Positions 32,819 through 46,277 of a stretch of DNA of 64,000 nucleotides are shown here, piece by piece. The DNA lies in assembly GCA_920105625.2 (NCBI GenBank), contig OV050030.1, positions 160,713,863-160,777,862 on the forward strand. Direction: 5' to 3'. Source of the stretch: Clusia tigrina (taxonomy: Eukaryota > Arthropoda > Insecta > Diptera > Clusiidae). The notes under the pieces were generated by a model. It did not search any database and was not told the DNA's origin. It saw only the letters and a program-made list of their open reading frames with translations. Position numbers and translations under genes: made by a program. The number at the start of each line of letters is the position of its first letter. Positions within the stretch are counted from its first letter, which is position 1.

Positions 32819-35640
32819 GACGCACCGTATAGAAGTTAGGGCCATTTGAAGTTTAAAGGTATTTGGTTTCGGCCTCAATGGTAGCATAGCTATGAGCGAT
32901 AGCTTAAATTGACAAGAGGCTCGAGTACTTTATTGTCACAAAATTTAAAGTTTTTATTACGCTCCTGTAAAAAGTTACAAGCATTTGAATGTTGCAAACT
33001 TTGATAGGTATAGGACGCACCGTATAGAAGTTAGGACCATTTAAAATTTTATCAGTGTTTGTTTTGGGACTCAAGGGTAACATAGCTATGAGCGATAGCT
33101 TAAATTGACAAAAGGCACGAGTCCTTTATTGTCACAAAATTTTAAGGTTTCTTGACGCTCCAGTAAAAAGTTACAAGCATTTAAATGTTGCAAACTTTGA
33201 TAGGTATAGGACGCACCGTATAGAAATAAGAGTCATTTGAAGTTTTATCAGTGTTTGTTTTCGGGCTCAAGGGTAGCATAGCTATGAGCGATAGCTTAAA
33301 TTCACAAGAGGCACGAGTACTTTATTGTCACAAAATTTCAAGGTTTTATTACACTCCAGTAAAATGTTACAAGCATTTAAATGCTGCAAACTTTGATAGG
33401 TATAAGACGCACCGTATAGAAATAAGGGTAATTTGAAGTTTAAAGGTGTTTGATTTGGGACTCAAGGGTAGCATAGCTATGAGCGATAGCTTAAATTGAC
33501 AAGAGGCTCGAGTACTTTATTGTCCGAAAATTTCAAGGTTTTATGACGCTCCAATAAAAATTTACACGCATTTGAATGTTGCAAACTTTGATAGGTATAG
33601 GACGCACCGTATAGAACTTAGGTCCATTTGAAGTTTTATCAGTGTTTGTTTTGGGACTCAAGGGTAGCTATGAGCGATAGCTTAAATTCACAAGAAGCAC
33701 GAGTACTTTATTGTCACAAAATTTCAAGGTTTTATTACCCTCCAGTAAAAAGTTACAAGCATTTAAATGTTGCAAACTTTGATAGGTATAGGACGCACCA
33801 TATAGAAGTTAGGGCCATTTGAAGTTTAAATGTGTTTGATTTGGGACTCAAGGGTAGCATAGCTATGAGCGATAGCTTAAATCGATAAGAGGCTCGAGTA
33901 CTTTGTCACAAAATTTCAAGATTTTATTACGCGCCAGTAAAAAGCTACAAGCATTTGAATGTTGCAAACTTTGATAGGTATAGGATGCACAGTATAGAAG
34001 TTAGGGCCATTTGAAGTTTTATCAGTGTTTGATTTGGGACTCAAGGGTAGCATAGCTATGCGCGATAGTTTAAATTGATAAGAGGTACGACTACTTTACT
34101 GTGACATAATTTCAAGGGTTTATGACGCTCACGTAAAAAGTAACAAGCATTTGATTGTTGCCAACTTTGATAGGTATAGGACGCACCGTATAGAAGTTAG
34201 GAGAATTTAAAGTTTTATCAGTGTTTGTTTTGGGACTCAAGGGTAGCATAGCTATGCGCGATAGCTTAAATTGATAACAGGCACGAGTACTTTATTGTCA
34301 CAAAATTTCAAGGTTTCTTGACGCTCCAGTAAAAAGTTACAAGCATTTAAATGTTGCAAACTTTGATAGGTATAGGACGCACCGTATAGAAATAAGGGTT
34401 ATTTGAGGTTTTATCAGTGTTTGTTTTCGGGCTCAAGGGTAGCATAGCTATGAGCGATAGCTTAAATTGACAAGAGGCTCGAGTACTTTATTGTCAGAAA
34501 ATTTCAAGGTTTTATTACTCTCCTGTAAAAAGTTACAAGCATTTGAATGTTGCAAACTTTGATAGGTATAAGACGCACCATATAGAAGTTAGGGCAATTT
34601 GAAGTTTTATCAATGTTTGTTTTGGGACTCAAGGGTAGCATAGCTATGAGCGATAGCTTAAATTCACAAGGGGCACGAGTACTTTATTGTCACAAAATTT
34701 CAAGGTTTTATTACGCTCCAGTAAAAAGTTACAAGCATTTAAATGTTGCAAACTTTGATAGGTATTGGACGCACCGTATAGAAGTTAGGGCCATTTGAAG
34801 TTTTATCAGTGTTTGTTTTGGGACTCAAGGGTAGCATAGCTATGAGCGATAGCTTAAATTGATGAGGCACGAGTACTTTATTGTCACAAATTGTCAAGGT
34901 TTTATGACGCTCCAGTAAAAAGTTACAAGCATTTGATTGTTGTAATCTTTGATAGGTATAGGACGCACCGTATAGAAGTTAGGCCCATTTGAACTTTAAA
35001 GGTGTTTGATTTGGAACTCAAGGGTAGCATAGCTATGAGCGATAGCTAAAATCGATAAGAGGCTCGAGTACTTTGTCACACAATTTCAAGATTTTATTAC
35101 GCGCCAGTAAAAGAGGCTCGAGTACTTTATAGCGCAAGACTACTTTATTGTGACATAATTTCAAGGGTTTATGACGCTCCAGTAAAAAGTTACAAGCATT
35201 TGATTGTTGCCAACTTTGATGGGTATAGGACGCACCGTATAGAAGTTAGGACCTTTTAAAGTTTCATCAGTGTTTGTTTTGGGACTCAAGGGTAGCATAG
35301 CCATGCGCGATAACTTAAATTGATAAGAGGCACGAGTACTATACTGTCACAAAATTTTAAGGTTTTATGACGCTCCAGTAAAAAGTTACAAGCATTTGAT
35401 TGTTGCAAACTTTGATAGGTATAGGACGCACCGTATAGAAGTTAGGGCCATTTGAAGTTTAAAGGTATTTGGTTTCGGCCTCAATGGTAGCATAGCTATG
35501 AGCGATAGCTTAAATTGACAAGAGGCTCGAGTACTTTATTGTCACAAAATTTAAAGTTTTTATTACGCTCCTGTAAAAAGTTACAAGCATTTGAATGTTG
35601 CAAACTTTGATAGGTATAGGACGCACCGTATAGAAGTTAG
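32819..35640 (+). repeat. 2.82-kb higher-order segment, copy 2
   Basis: Second copy of 29160-31985 with the same order of monomer types and the same oversized monomer (34991-35257). At about 35640 it continues with ACCATTTAAAATTTTATC and GGGTAACATAGC where copy 1 continues GCCATTTGAAATTTTATC and GGGTAGCATAGC, which marks the end of the shared unit. Confidence 0.85.
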
Positions 35641-36431
35641 GACCATTTAAAATTTTATCAGTGTTTGTTTTGGGACTCAAGGGTAACATAGCTATGAGCG
35701 ATAGCTTAAATTGACAAAAGGCACGAGTCCTTTATTGTCACAAAATTTTAAGGTTTCTTGACGCTCCAGTAAAAAGTTACAAGCATTTGATTGTTGCAAA
35801 CTTTGATGGGTATAGGACGCACCGTATAGAAGTTAGGACCTTTTAAAGTTTCATCAGTGTTTGTTTTGGGACTCAAGGGTAGCATAGCCATGCGCGATAA
35901 CTTAAATTGATAAGAGGCACGAGTACTATACTGTCACAAAATTTTAAGGTTTTATGACGCTCCAGTAAAAAGTTACAAGCATTTGATTGTTGCAAACTTT
36001 GATAGGTATAGGACGCACCGTATAGAAGTTAGGGCCATTTGAAGTTTAAAGGTATTTGGTTTCGGCCTCAATGGTAGCATAGCTATGAGCGATAGCTTAA
36101 ATTGACAAGAGGCTCGAGTACTTTATTGTCACAAAATTTAAAGTTTTTATTACGCTCCTGTAAAAAGTTACAAGCATTTGAATGTTGCAAACTTTGATAG
36201 GTATAGGACGCACCGTATAGAAGTTAGGACCATTTAAAATTTTATCAGTGTTTGTTTTGGGACTCAAGGGTAACATAGCTATGAGCGATAGCTTAAATTG
36301 ACAAAAGGCACGAGTCCTTTATTGTCACAAAATTTTAAGGTTTCTTGACGCTCCAGTAAAAAGTTACAAGCATTTAAATGTTGCAAACTTTGATAGGTAT
36401 AGGACGCACCGTATAGAAATAAGGGTCATTT
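35258..36431 (+). repeat. Two tandem copies of a 587-bp three-monomer unit
   Basis: Marks TTAGGACCTTTTAAAG, GGTATTTGGTTTCGGCC, GGGTAACATAGC and AAAAGGCACGAGTCC return after exactly 587 bp. The two copies look nearly identical until the last part of the third monomer. There, copy one switches after TTACAAGCATTT (about 35785) to GATTGTTGC and GATGGGTATAGG, while copy two reads AAATGTTGC and GATAGGTATAGG. That switch is a likely crossover point. Confidence 0.85.
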
Positions 36432-37768
36432 GAAGTTTTATCAGTGTTTGTTTTCGGGCTCAAGGGTAGCATAGCTATGAGCGATAGCTTAAATTCACAA
36501 GAGGCACGAGTACTTTATTGTCACAAAATTTCAAGGTTTTATTACGCTCCAGTAAAAAGTTACAAGCATTTAAATGCTGCAAACTTTGATAGGTATAAGA
36601 CGCACCGTATAGAAATAAGGGTAATTTGAAGTTTAAAGGTGTTTGATTTGGGACTCAAGGGTAGCATAGCTATGAGCGATAGCTTAAATTGACAAGAGGC
36701 TCGAGTACTTTATTGTCCGAAAATTTCAAGGTTTTATGACGCTCCAATAAAAATTTACATGCATTTGAATGTTGCAAACTTTGATAGGTATAGGACGCAC
36801 CGTATAGAACTTAGGTCCATTTGAAGTTTTATCAGTGTTTGTTTTGGGACTCAAGGGTAGCTATGAGCGATAGCTTAAATTCACAAGAAGCACGAGTACT
36901 TTATTGTCACAAAATTTCAAGGTTTTATTAGCCTCCAGTAAAAAGTTACAAGCATTTAAATGTTGCAAACTTTGATAGGTATAGGACGCACCATATAGAA
37001 GTTAGGCCATTTGAAGTTTAAATGTGTTTGATTTGGGACTCAAGGGTAGCATAGCTATGAGCGATAGCTTAAATCGATAAGAGGCTCGAGTACTTTGTCA
37101 CAAAATTTCAAGATTTTATTACGCGCCAGTAAAAAGCTACAAGCATTTGAATGTTGCAAACTTTGATAGGTATAGGATGCACAGTATAGAAGTTAGGGCC
37201 ATTTGAAGTTTTATCAGTGTTTGATTTGGGACTCAAGGGTAGCATAGCTATGCGCGATAGTTTAAATTGATAAGAGGTACGACTACTTTATTGTGACATA
37301 ATTTCAAGGGTTTATGACGCTCACGTAAAAAGTAACAAGCATTTGATTGTTGCAAACTTTGATAGGTATAGGACGTACCGTATAGAAGTTAGGAGAATTT
37401 AAAGTTTTATCAGTGTTTGTTTTGGGACTCAAGGGTAGCATAGCTATGCGCGATAGCTTAAATTGATAACAGGCACGAGCACTTTATTGTCACAAAATTT
37501 CAAGGTTTCTTGACGCTCCAGTAAAAAGTTACAAGTATTTAAATGTTGCAAACTTTGATAGGTATAGGACGCACCGTATAGAAATAAGGGTAATTTGAGG
37601 TTTTATCAGTGTTTGTTTTCGGGCTGAAGGGTAGCATAGCTATGAGCGATAGCTTAAATTGACAAGAGGCTCGAGTACTTTATTGTCAGAAAATTTCAAG
37701 GTTTTATTACTCTCCTGTAAAAAGTTACAAGCATTTGAATGTTGCAAACTTTGATAGGTATAAGACGC
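36432..37768 (+). repeat. Partial third copy of the 2.8-kb segment
   Basis: Follows 33.24-34.57 kb at an offset of 3193 bp (3192 after a single-base loss at GTTAGGCCATTTG near 37009). It keeps AAATGCTGCAAAC, TATTGTCCG and CTCACGTAAAAAGTAAC. The similarity ends near 37770, where this copy reads GTTATTGCCGTTTG. Confidence 0.8.
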
Positions 37769-40674
37769 ACCGTATAGAAGTTATTGCCGTTTGAAGTTTA
37801 AAAGTGTTTGATTTGGGACTCAAGGGTAGCATAGCTATGCGCGATAGCTTAAATTGACAAGAGGCACGTGTACTTTATTGACACAAAATTTCAAGGTTTT
37901 ATGACGCTCCAGTAAAAAGTTACAAGCATTTGAATGTTGCAAACTTTGATAGGTATAGGACGCACCGTATAGAAGTTAGGGCCATTTGAAGTTTTATCAG
38001 TGTTTGTTTTGGGACTCAAGGGTAGCATAGCTATGAGCGATAGCTTAAATTGATAAGAGGCACGAGTACTTTATTGTCACAAATTGTCAAGGTTTTATGA
38101 CACTCCAGTAAAAAGTTACAAGCATTTGATTGTTGTAATCTTTGATAGGTATAGGACGCACCGTATAGAAGTTAGGCCCATTTGAACTTTAAAGGTGTTT
38201 GATTTGGAACTCAAGGGTAGCATAGCTATGAGCGATAGCTAAAATCGATAAGAGGCTCGAGTACTTTGTCACAAAATTTCAAGATTTTATTACGCGCCAG
38301 TAAAAATTTACAAGCATTTGAATGTTGCAAACTTTGATAGGTATAGGATGCACAGTATAAAAGTTAGGGCCATTTGAAGTTGTATCAGTGTTTGATTTGG
38401 GACTCAAGGGTAGCATAGCTATGCGCGATATTTTAAATTGATAAGAGGTACGAGTACTTTATTGTGACACAATTTCAATGGTTTATGACGCTCACGTAAA
38501 AAGTTACAAGCATTTGATTGTTGCAAACTTTGATAGGTATAGGATGCACCGTATAGAAATTAGGACAATTTAAAGTTTTATCAGTGTTTATTTTGGGACT
38601 CAAGGGTAGCATAGCTATGCGCGATAGCTTAAATTGATAAGAGGCACGAGTTCTTTATTGTCACAAAATTTCAAGGTTTATTGACGCTCCAGTAAAAAGT
38701 TACAAGCATTTAAATGTTATAGTTGCAAACTTTGATAGGTATAGGACGCACCGTATAGAAATAAGGGTTATTTGAAGTTTTATCAGTGTTTGTTTTCGGG
38801 CTCAAGGGTAGCATAGCTATGAGCGATAGCTTAAATTGATAAGAGGCTCGAGTACTTTTTTGCGCAAGACTACTTTATTGTGACATAATTTCAAGGGTTT
38901 ATGACGCTCCAGTAAAAATTAACAAGCATTTGATTGTTGCCAACTTTGATGGGTATAGGACGCACCGTATAGAAGTTAGGGTCATTTGAAGTTTAAAGGT
39001 GTTTGATTTGAGACTCAAGGGTAGCAGAGCTATGAGCGATAGCGTAAATTTCAAGAGGCAAGACTACTTTATTGTGACATAATTTCCAGGGTTTATGACG
39101 CTCCAGTAAAAAGTTACAAGCATTTGATTGTTGCAAACTTTGATGGGTATAGGACGCACCGTATAGAAGTTAGGACCTTTTAAAGTTTCATCAGTGTTTG
39201 TTTTGGGACTCAAGGGTAGCATAGCCATGCGCGATAACTTAAATTGATAAGAGGCACGAGTACTATACAGTCACAAAATTTTAAGGTTTTATGACGCTCC
39301 AGTAAAAAGTTACAAGCATTTGATTGTTGCAAACTTTGATAGGTATAGGACGCACCGTATAGAAGTTAGGGCCATTTGAAGTTTAAAGGTATTTGGTTTT
39401 GGCCTCATTGGTAGCATAGCTATGAGCGATAGCTTAAATTGACAAGAGGCTCGAGTACTTTATTGTCACAAAATTTAAAGTTTTTATTACGCTCCTGTAA
39501 AAAGTTACAAGCATTTGAATGTTGCAAACTTTGATAGGTATAGGACGCACCGTATAGAAGTTAGGACCATTTAAAATTTTATCAGTGTTTGTTTTGGGAC
39601 TCAAGGGTAACATAGCTATGAGCGATAGCTTAAATTGACAAAAGGCACGAGTCCTTTATTGTCACAAAATTTCAAGGTTCCTTGAAGCTCCAGTAAAAAG
39701 TTACAAGCATTTAAATGTTGCAAACTTTGATAGGTATAGGACGCACCGTATAGAAATAAGGGTCATTTGAAGTTTTATCAGTGTTTGTTTTCGGGCCAAA
39801 GGGTAGCATAGCTATGAGCGATAGCTTAAATTGATAAGAGGCACGAGTACTTTATTGTCACAAATTGTCAAGGTTTTATGACGCTCCAGTAAAAAGTTAC
39901 AAGCATTTGATTGTTGTAATCTTTGATAGGTATAGGACGCACCGTATAGAAGTTAGGCCCATTTGAAGTTTAAAGGTGTTTGATTTGGAACTCAAGGGTA
40001 GCATAGCTATGAGCGATAGCTTAAATCGATAAGAGGCTCGAGTACTTTGTCACAAACTTTCAAGATTTTATTACGCGCCAGTAAAAAGTTACAAGCATTT
40101 GAATGTTGCAAACTTTGATAGGTATAGAATGCACAGTATAGAAGGTAGGGCCATTTGAAGTTTTATCAGTGTTTGATTTGAGAATCAAGGGTAGCATAGC
40201 TATGCGCGATAGTTAAAATTGATAAGAGGTACGAATACTTTATTGTGACACAATTTGAAGGGTTTTTGACGCTCCAGTAAAAAGTTACAAGCATTTGATT
40301 GTTGCAAACTTTGATAGGTATAGGACGCACCGTATAGAAGTTAGGACCATTTAAAGTTTTATCAGTGTTTGTTTTGGGACTCAAGGGTAGCATAGCTATG
40401 CGCGATAGCTCAAATTGATAAGAGGAACGTGTACTTTATTGACACAACATTTCAAGGTTTTATGACGCTCCAGTAAAAAGTTACAAGCAGTTGAATGTTG
40501 CAAACTTTGATAGGTATAGGACGCACCGTATAGAATTTAGGGCCATTTGAAGTTTTATCAGTGTTTGTTTTGGGACTCAAGGGTAGCATAGCTATGAGCG
40601 ATAGCTTAAATTGACAAGAGGCACGAGTCCTTTATTGTCACAAAATTTTAAGGTTTCTTGACGCTCCAGTAAAA
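37769..40674 (+). repeat. Satellite with a 214-bp monomer and other variants
   Basis: It resembles 43.2-45.2 kb in marker order (GCGATATTTTAAATTG, CTCACGTAAAAAG, then the 214-bp monomer, then GGGTAGCAGAGC and TTTCCAGGG). The 214-bp monomer is 38774-38987. A 6-bp insertion lies near 38718-38723 (AAATGTTATAGTTGC for AAATGTTGC). No unrelated sequence is present. Confidence 0.75.
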
Positions 40675-42105
40675 AGTTACAAGCATTTAAATGTTGCAAA
40701 CTTTGATAGGTATAAGACGCACCGTATAGAAATAAGGGTAATTTGAAGTTTAAAGGTGTTTGATTTGGGACTCAAGGGTAGCATAGCTATGAGCGATAGC
40801 TTAAATTGACAAGAGGCTCGAGTACTTTATTGTCCGAAAATTTCAAGGTTTTATGACGCTCCAATAAAAATTTACATGCATTTGAATGTTGCAAACTTTG
40901 ATAGGTATAGGACGCACCGTATAGAACTTAGGTCCATTTGAAGTTTTATCAGTGTTTGTTTTGGGGCTCAAGGGTAGCTATGAGCGATAGCTTAAATTCA
41001 CAAGAAGCACGAGTACTTTATTGTCACAAAATTTCAAGGTTTTATTACCCTCCAGTAAAAAGTTACAAGCATTTAAATGTTGCAAACTTTGATAGGTATA
41101 GGACGCACCATATAGAAGTTAGGGCCATTTGAAGTTTAAATGTGTTTGATTTGGGACGCAAGGGTAGCATAGCTATGAGCGATAGCTTAAATCGATAAGA
41201 GGCTCGAGTACTTTGTCACAAAATTTCAAGATTTTATTACGCGCCAGTAAAAAGCTACAAGCATTTGAATGTTGCAAACTTTGATAGGTATAGGATGCAC
41301 AGTATAGAAGTTAGGGCCATTTGAAGTTTTATCAGTGTTTGATTTGGGACTCAAGGGTAGCATAGCTATGCGCGATAGTTTAAATTGATAAGAGGTACGA
41401 CTACTTTATTGTGACATAATTTCAAGGGTTTATGACGCTCACGTAAAAAGTAACAAGCATTTGATTGTTGCAAACTTTGATAGGTATAGGACGCACCGTA
41501 TAGAAGTTAGGAGAATTTAAAGTTTTATCAGTGTTTGTTTTGGGACTCAAGGGTAGCATAGCTATGCGCGATAGCTTAAATTGATAACAGGCACGAGTAC
41601 TTTATTGTCACAAAATTTCAAGGTTTCTTGACGCTCCAGTAAAAAGTTACAAGCATTTAAATGTTGCAAACTTTGATAGGTATAGGACGCACCGTATAGA
41701 AATAAGGGTTATTTGAGGTTTTATCAGTGTTTGTTTTCGGGCTCAAGGGTAGCATAGCTATGAGCGATAGCTTAAATTGACAAGAGGCTCGAGTACTTTA
41801 TTGTCAGAAAATTTCAAGGTTTTATTACTCTCCTGTAGAAAGTTACAAGCATTTGAATGTTGCAAACTTTGATAGGTATAAGACGCACCATATAGAAGTT
41901 AGGGCAATTTGAAGTTTTATCAATGTTTGTTTTGGGACTCAAGGGTAGCATAGCTATGAGCGATAGCTTAAATTCACAAGGGGCACGAGTACTTTATTGT
42001 CACAAAATTTCAAGGTTTTATTACGCTCCAGTAAAAAGTTACAAGCATTTAAATGTTGCAAACTTTGATAGGTATTGGACGCACCGTATAGAAGTTAGGG
42101 CCATT
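40675..42105 (+). repeat. Partial fourth copy of the 2.8-kb segment
   Basis: Matches 33365-34795 at an offset of 7310 bp, including TATTGTCCG, the 5-bp-deleted monomer with CAAGAAGCACG, CTCACGTAAAAAGTAAC and CACAAGGGGCACG. At the right end it joins GAAGTTTAAAGGTG where copy 2 joins GAAGTTTTATCAG. Confidence 0.85.
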
Positions 42106-45100
42106 TGAAGTTTAAAGGTGTTTGATTTGGGACTCAAGAGTAGCATAGCTATGCGCGATAGCTTAAATTGATAAGAGGCACGTGTACTTTATTGACACAA
42201 AATTTCAAGGTTTTATGACGCTCCAGTAAAAAGTTACAAGCATTTGAATGTTGCAAACTTTGATAGGTATAGGACGCACCGTATAGAAGTTAGGGCCATT
42301 TGAAGTTTTATCAGTGTTTGTTTTGGGACTCAAGGGTAGCATAGCTATGAGCGATAACTTAAATTGATAAGAGGCACGAGTACTTTATTGTCACAAATTG
42401 TCAAGGTTTTATGACGCTCCAGTAAAAAGTTACAAGCATTTGATTGTTGTAATCTTTGATAGGTATAGGACGCACCGTATAGAAGTTAGGCCCATTTGAA
42501 CTTTAAAGGTGTTTGATTTGGAACTCAAGGGTAGCATAGCTATGAGCGATAGCTTAAATTGACAAGAGGCTCGAGTACTTTATTGTCACAAAATTTAAAG
42601 TTTTTATTACGCTCCTGTAAAAAGTTACAAGCATTTGAATGTTGCAAACTTTGATAGGTATAGGACGCACCGTATAAAAGTTAGGACCATTTAAAATTTT
42701 ATCAGTGTTTGTTTTGGGACTCAAGGGTAACATAGCTATGAGCGATAGCTTAAATTGACAAAAGGCACGAGTCCTTTATTGTCACAAAATTTTAAGGTTT
42801 CTTGACGCTCCAGTAAAAAGTTACAAGCATTTAAATGTTGCAAACTTTGATAGGTATAGGACGCACCGTATAGAAATAAGGGTAATTTGAAGTTTTATCA
42901 GTGTTTGTTTTCGGGCTCAAGGGTAGCATAGCTATGAGCGATAGCTTAAATTCACAAGAGGCACGAGTACTTTATTGTCACAAAATTTCAAGGTTTTATT
43001 ACGCTCCAGTAAAAAGTTACAAGCATTTAAATGCTGCAAACTTTGATAGGTATAAGACGCACCGTATAGAAATAAGGGTAATTTGAAGTTTAAAGGTGTT
43101 TGATTTGGGACTCAAGGGTAGCAGAGCTATGAGCGATAGCTTAAATTGACAAGAGGCTTGAGTAGTTTATTGTCCGAAAATTTCAAGGTTTTATGACGCT
43201 CCAATAAAAATTTACATGCATTTGAATGTTGCAAACTTTGATAGGTATAGGACGCACCGTATAGAACTTAGGTCCATTTGAAGTTTTATCAGTGTTTGTT
43301 TTGGAACTCAAGGGTAGCTATGAGCGATAGCTTAAATTCACAAGAAGCACGAGTACTTTATTGACACAAAATTTCAAGGTTTTATGACGCTCCAGTAAAA
43401 AGTTACAAGCATTTGAATGTTGCAAACTTTGATAGGTATAGGACGCACCGTATAGAAGTTAGGGCCATTTGAAGTTTTATCAGTGTTTGTTTTGGGACTC
43501 AAGGGTAGCATAGCTATGAGCGATAACTTAAATTGATAAGAGGCACGAGTACTTTATTGTCACAAATTGTCAAGGTTTTATGACGCTCCAGTAAAAAGTT
43601 ACAAGCATTTGATTGTTGTAATCTTTGATAGGTATAGGACGCACCGTATAGAAGTTAGGCCCATTTGAACTTTAAAGGTGTTTGATTTGGAACTCAAGGG
43701 TAGCATAGCTATGAGCGATAGCTAAAATCGATAAGAGGCTCGAGTACTTTGTCACAAAATTTCAAAATTTTATTACGCGCCAGTAAAAAGTTACAAGCAT
43801 TTGAATGTTGCAAACTTTGATAGGTATAGGATGCACAGTATAAAAGTTAGGGCCATTTGAAGTTTTATCAGTGTTTGATTTGGGACTCAAGGGTAGCATA
43901 GCTGTGCGCGATATTTTAAATTGATAAGAGGTACGAGTACTTTATTGTGACATAATTTCAATGGTTTATGACGCTCACGTAAAAAGTTACAAGCATTTGA
44001 TTGTTGCAAACTTTGATAGGTATAGGATGCACCGTATAGAAATTAGGACAATTTAAAGTTTTATCAGTGTTTGTTTTGGGACTCAAGGGTAGCATAGCTA
44101 TGCGCGATAGCTTAAATTGATAAGAGGCACGAGTACTTTATTGTCACAAAATTTCAAGGTTTCTTGACGCTCCAGTAAAAAGTTACAAGCATTTAAATGT
44201 TGCAAACTTTGATAGGTATAGGACGCACCGTATAGAAATAAGGGTTATTTGAAGTTTTATCAGTGTTTGTTTTCGGGCTCAAGGGTAGCATAGCTATGAG
44301 CGATAGCTTAAATTGATAAGAGGCTCGAGTACTTTATTGCGCAAGACTACTTTATTGTGACATAATTTCAAGGGTTTATGACGCTCCAGTAAAAAGTTAC
44401 AAGCATTTGATTGTTGCCAACTTTGATGGGTATAGGACGCACCGTATAGAAGTTAGGGTCATTTGAAGTTTAAAGGTGTTTGATTTGAGACTCAAGGGTA
44501 GCAGAGCTATGAGCGATAGCGTAAATTTCAAGAGGCAAGACTACTTTATTGTGACATAATTTCCAGGGTTTATGACGCTCCAGTAAAAAGTTACAAGCAT
44601 TTGATTGTTGCAAACTTTGATGGGTATAGGACGCACCGTATAGAAGTTAGGACCTTTTAAAGTTTCATCAGTGTTTGTTTTGGGACTCAAGGGTAGCATA
44701 GCCATGCGCGATAACTTAAATTGATAAGAGGAACGAGTACTATACTGTCACAAAATTTTAAGGTTTTATGACGCTCCAGTAAAAAGTTACAAGCATTTGA
44801 TTGTTGCAAACTTTGATAGGTATAGGACGCACCGTATAGAAGTTAGGGCCATTTGAAGTTTAAAGGTATTTGGTTTCGGCCTCAATGGTAGCATAGCTAT
44901 GAGCGATAGCTTAAATTGACAAGAGGCTCGAGTACTTTATTGTCACAAAATTTAAAGTTTTTATTACGCTCCTGTAAAAAGTTACAAGCATTTGAATGTT
45001 GCAAACTTTGATAGGTATAGGACGCACCGTATAAAAGTTAGGACCATTTAAAATTTTATCAGTGTTTGTTTTGGGACTCAAGGGTAACATAGCTATGAGC

Positions 45101-46277
45101 GATAGCTTAAATTGACAAAAGGCACGAGTCCTTTATTGTCACAAAATTTTAAGGTTTCTTGACGCTCCAGTAAAAAGTTACAAGCATTTAAATGTTGCAA
45201 ACTTTGATAGGTATAGGACGCACCGTATAGAAATAAGGGTAATTTGAAGTTTTATCAGTGTTTGTTTTCGGGCTCAAGGGTAGCATAGCTATGATCGATA
45301 GCTTAAATTCACAAGAGGCACGAGTACTTTATTGTCACAAAATTTCAAGGTTTTATTACGCTCCAGTAAAAAGTTACAAGCATTTAAATGCTGCAAACTT
45401 TGATAGGTATAAGACGCACCGTATAGAAATAAGGGTAATTTGAAGTTTAAAGGTGTTTGATTTGGGACTCAAGAGTAGCATAGCTATGAGCGATAGCTTA
45501 AATTGACAAGAGGCTTGAGTACTTTATTGTCCGAAAATTTCAAGGTTTTATGACGCTCCAATAAAAATGTACATGCATTTGAATGTTGCAAACTTTGATA
45601 GGTATAGGACGCACCGTATAGAACTTAGGTCCATTTGAAGTTTTATCAGTGTTTGTTTTGGGACTCAAGGGTAGCTATGAGCGATAGCTGAAATTCACAA
45701 GAAGCACGAGTACTTTATTGTCACAAAATTTCAAGGTTTTATTACCCTCCAGTAAAAAGTTACAAGCATTTAAATGTTGCAAACTTTGATAGGTATAGGA
45801 CGCACCATATAGAAGTTAGGGCCATTTGAAGTTTAAATGTGTTTGATTTGGGACTCAAGGGTAGCATAGCTATGAGCGATAGCTTAAATCGATAAGAGGC
45901 TCGAGTACTTTGTCACAAAATTTCAAGATTTTATTACGCGCCAGTAAAAAGCTACAAGCATTTGAATGTTGCAAACTATGATAGGTATAGGATGCACAGT
46001 ATAGAAGTTAGGGCCATTTGAAGTTTTATCAGTGTTTGATTTGGGACTCAAGGGTAGCATAGCTATGCGCGAAAGTTTAAATTGATAAGAGGTACGACTA
46101 CTTTATTGTGACATAATTTCAAGGGTTTATGACTCTCACGTAAAAAGTAACAAGCATTTGATTGTTGCAAACTTTGATAGGTATAGGACGCACCGTATAG
46201 AAGTTAGGAGAATTTAAAGTTTTATCAGTGTTTGTTTTGGGACTCAAGGGTAGCATAGCTATGCGCGATAGCTTAAA
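42106..46277 (+). repeat. Mosaic of higher-order segments with a 214-bp monomer
   Basis: It holds two further copies of the AAATGCTGCAAAC monomer and its neighbours (near 42901 and 45258), broken up by other types. At about 43364 an AAGAAGCACGAG monomer switches to a TTTATTGACAC type, evidence of an exchange. The 214-bp monomer lies at 44251-44464 and is followed by the GGGTAGCAGAGC monomer. Confidence 0.8.
44251..44464 (+). repeat. 214-bp monomer with an 18-bp internal expansion
   Basis: GAGTACTTTATTG is followed directly by CGCAAGACTACTTTATTG and then GTGACATAATTTC, so the ACTTTATTG block is present twice. The unit measures 214 bp from boundary to boundary (196+18). Other copies of exactly the same length are 38774-38987, 48170-48383, 52298-52511 and 53294-53507. 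The second half resembles the CAAGACTACTTTATTG subfamily, so the join probably arose by misaligned exchange between two subfamilies. Confidence 0.88.
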
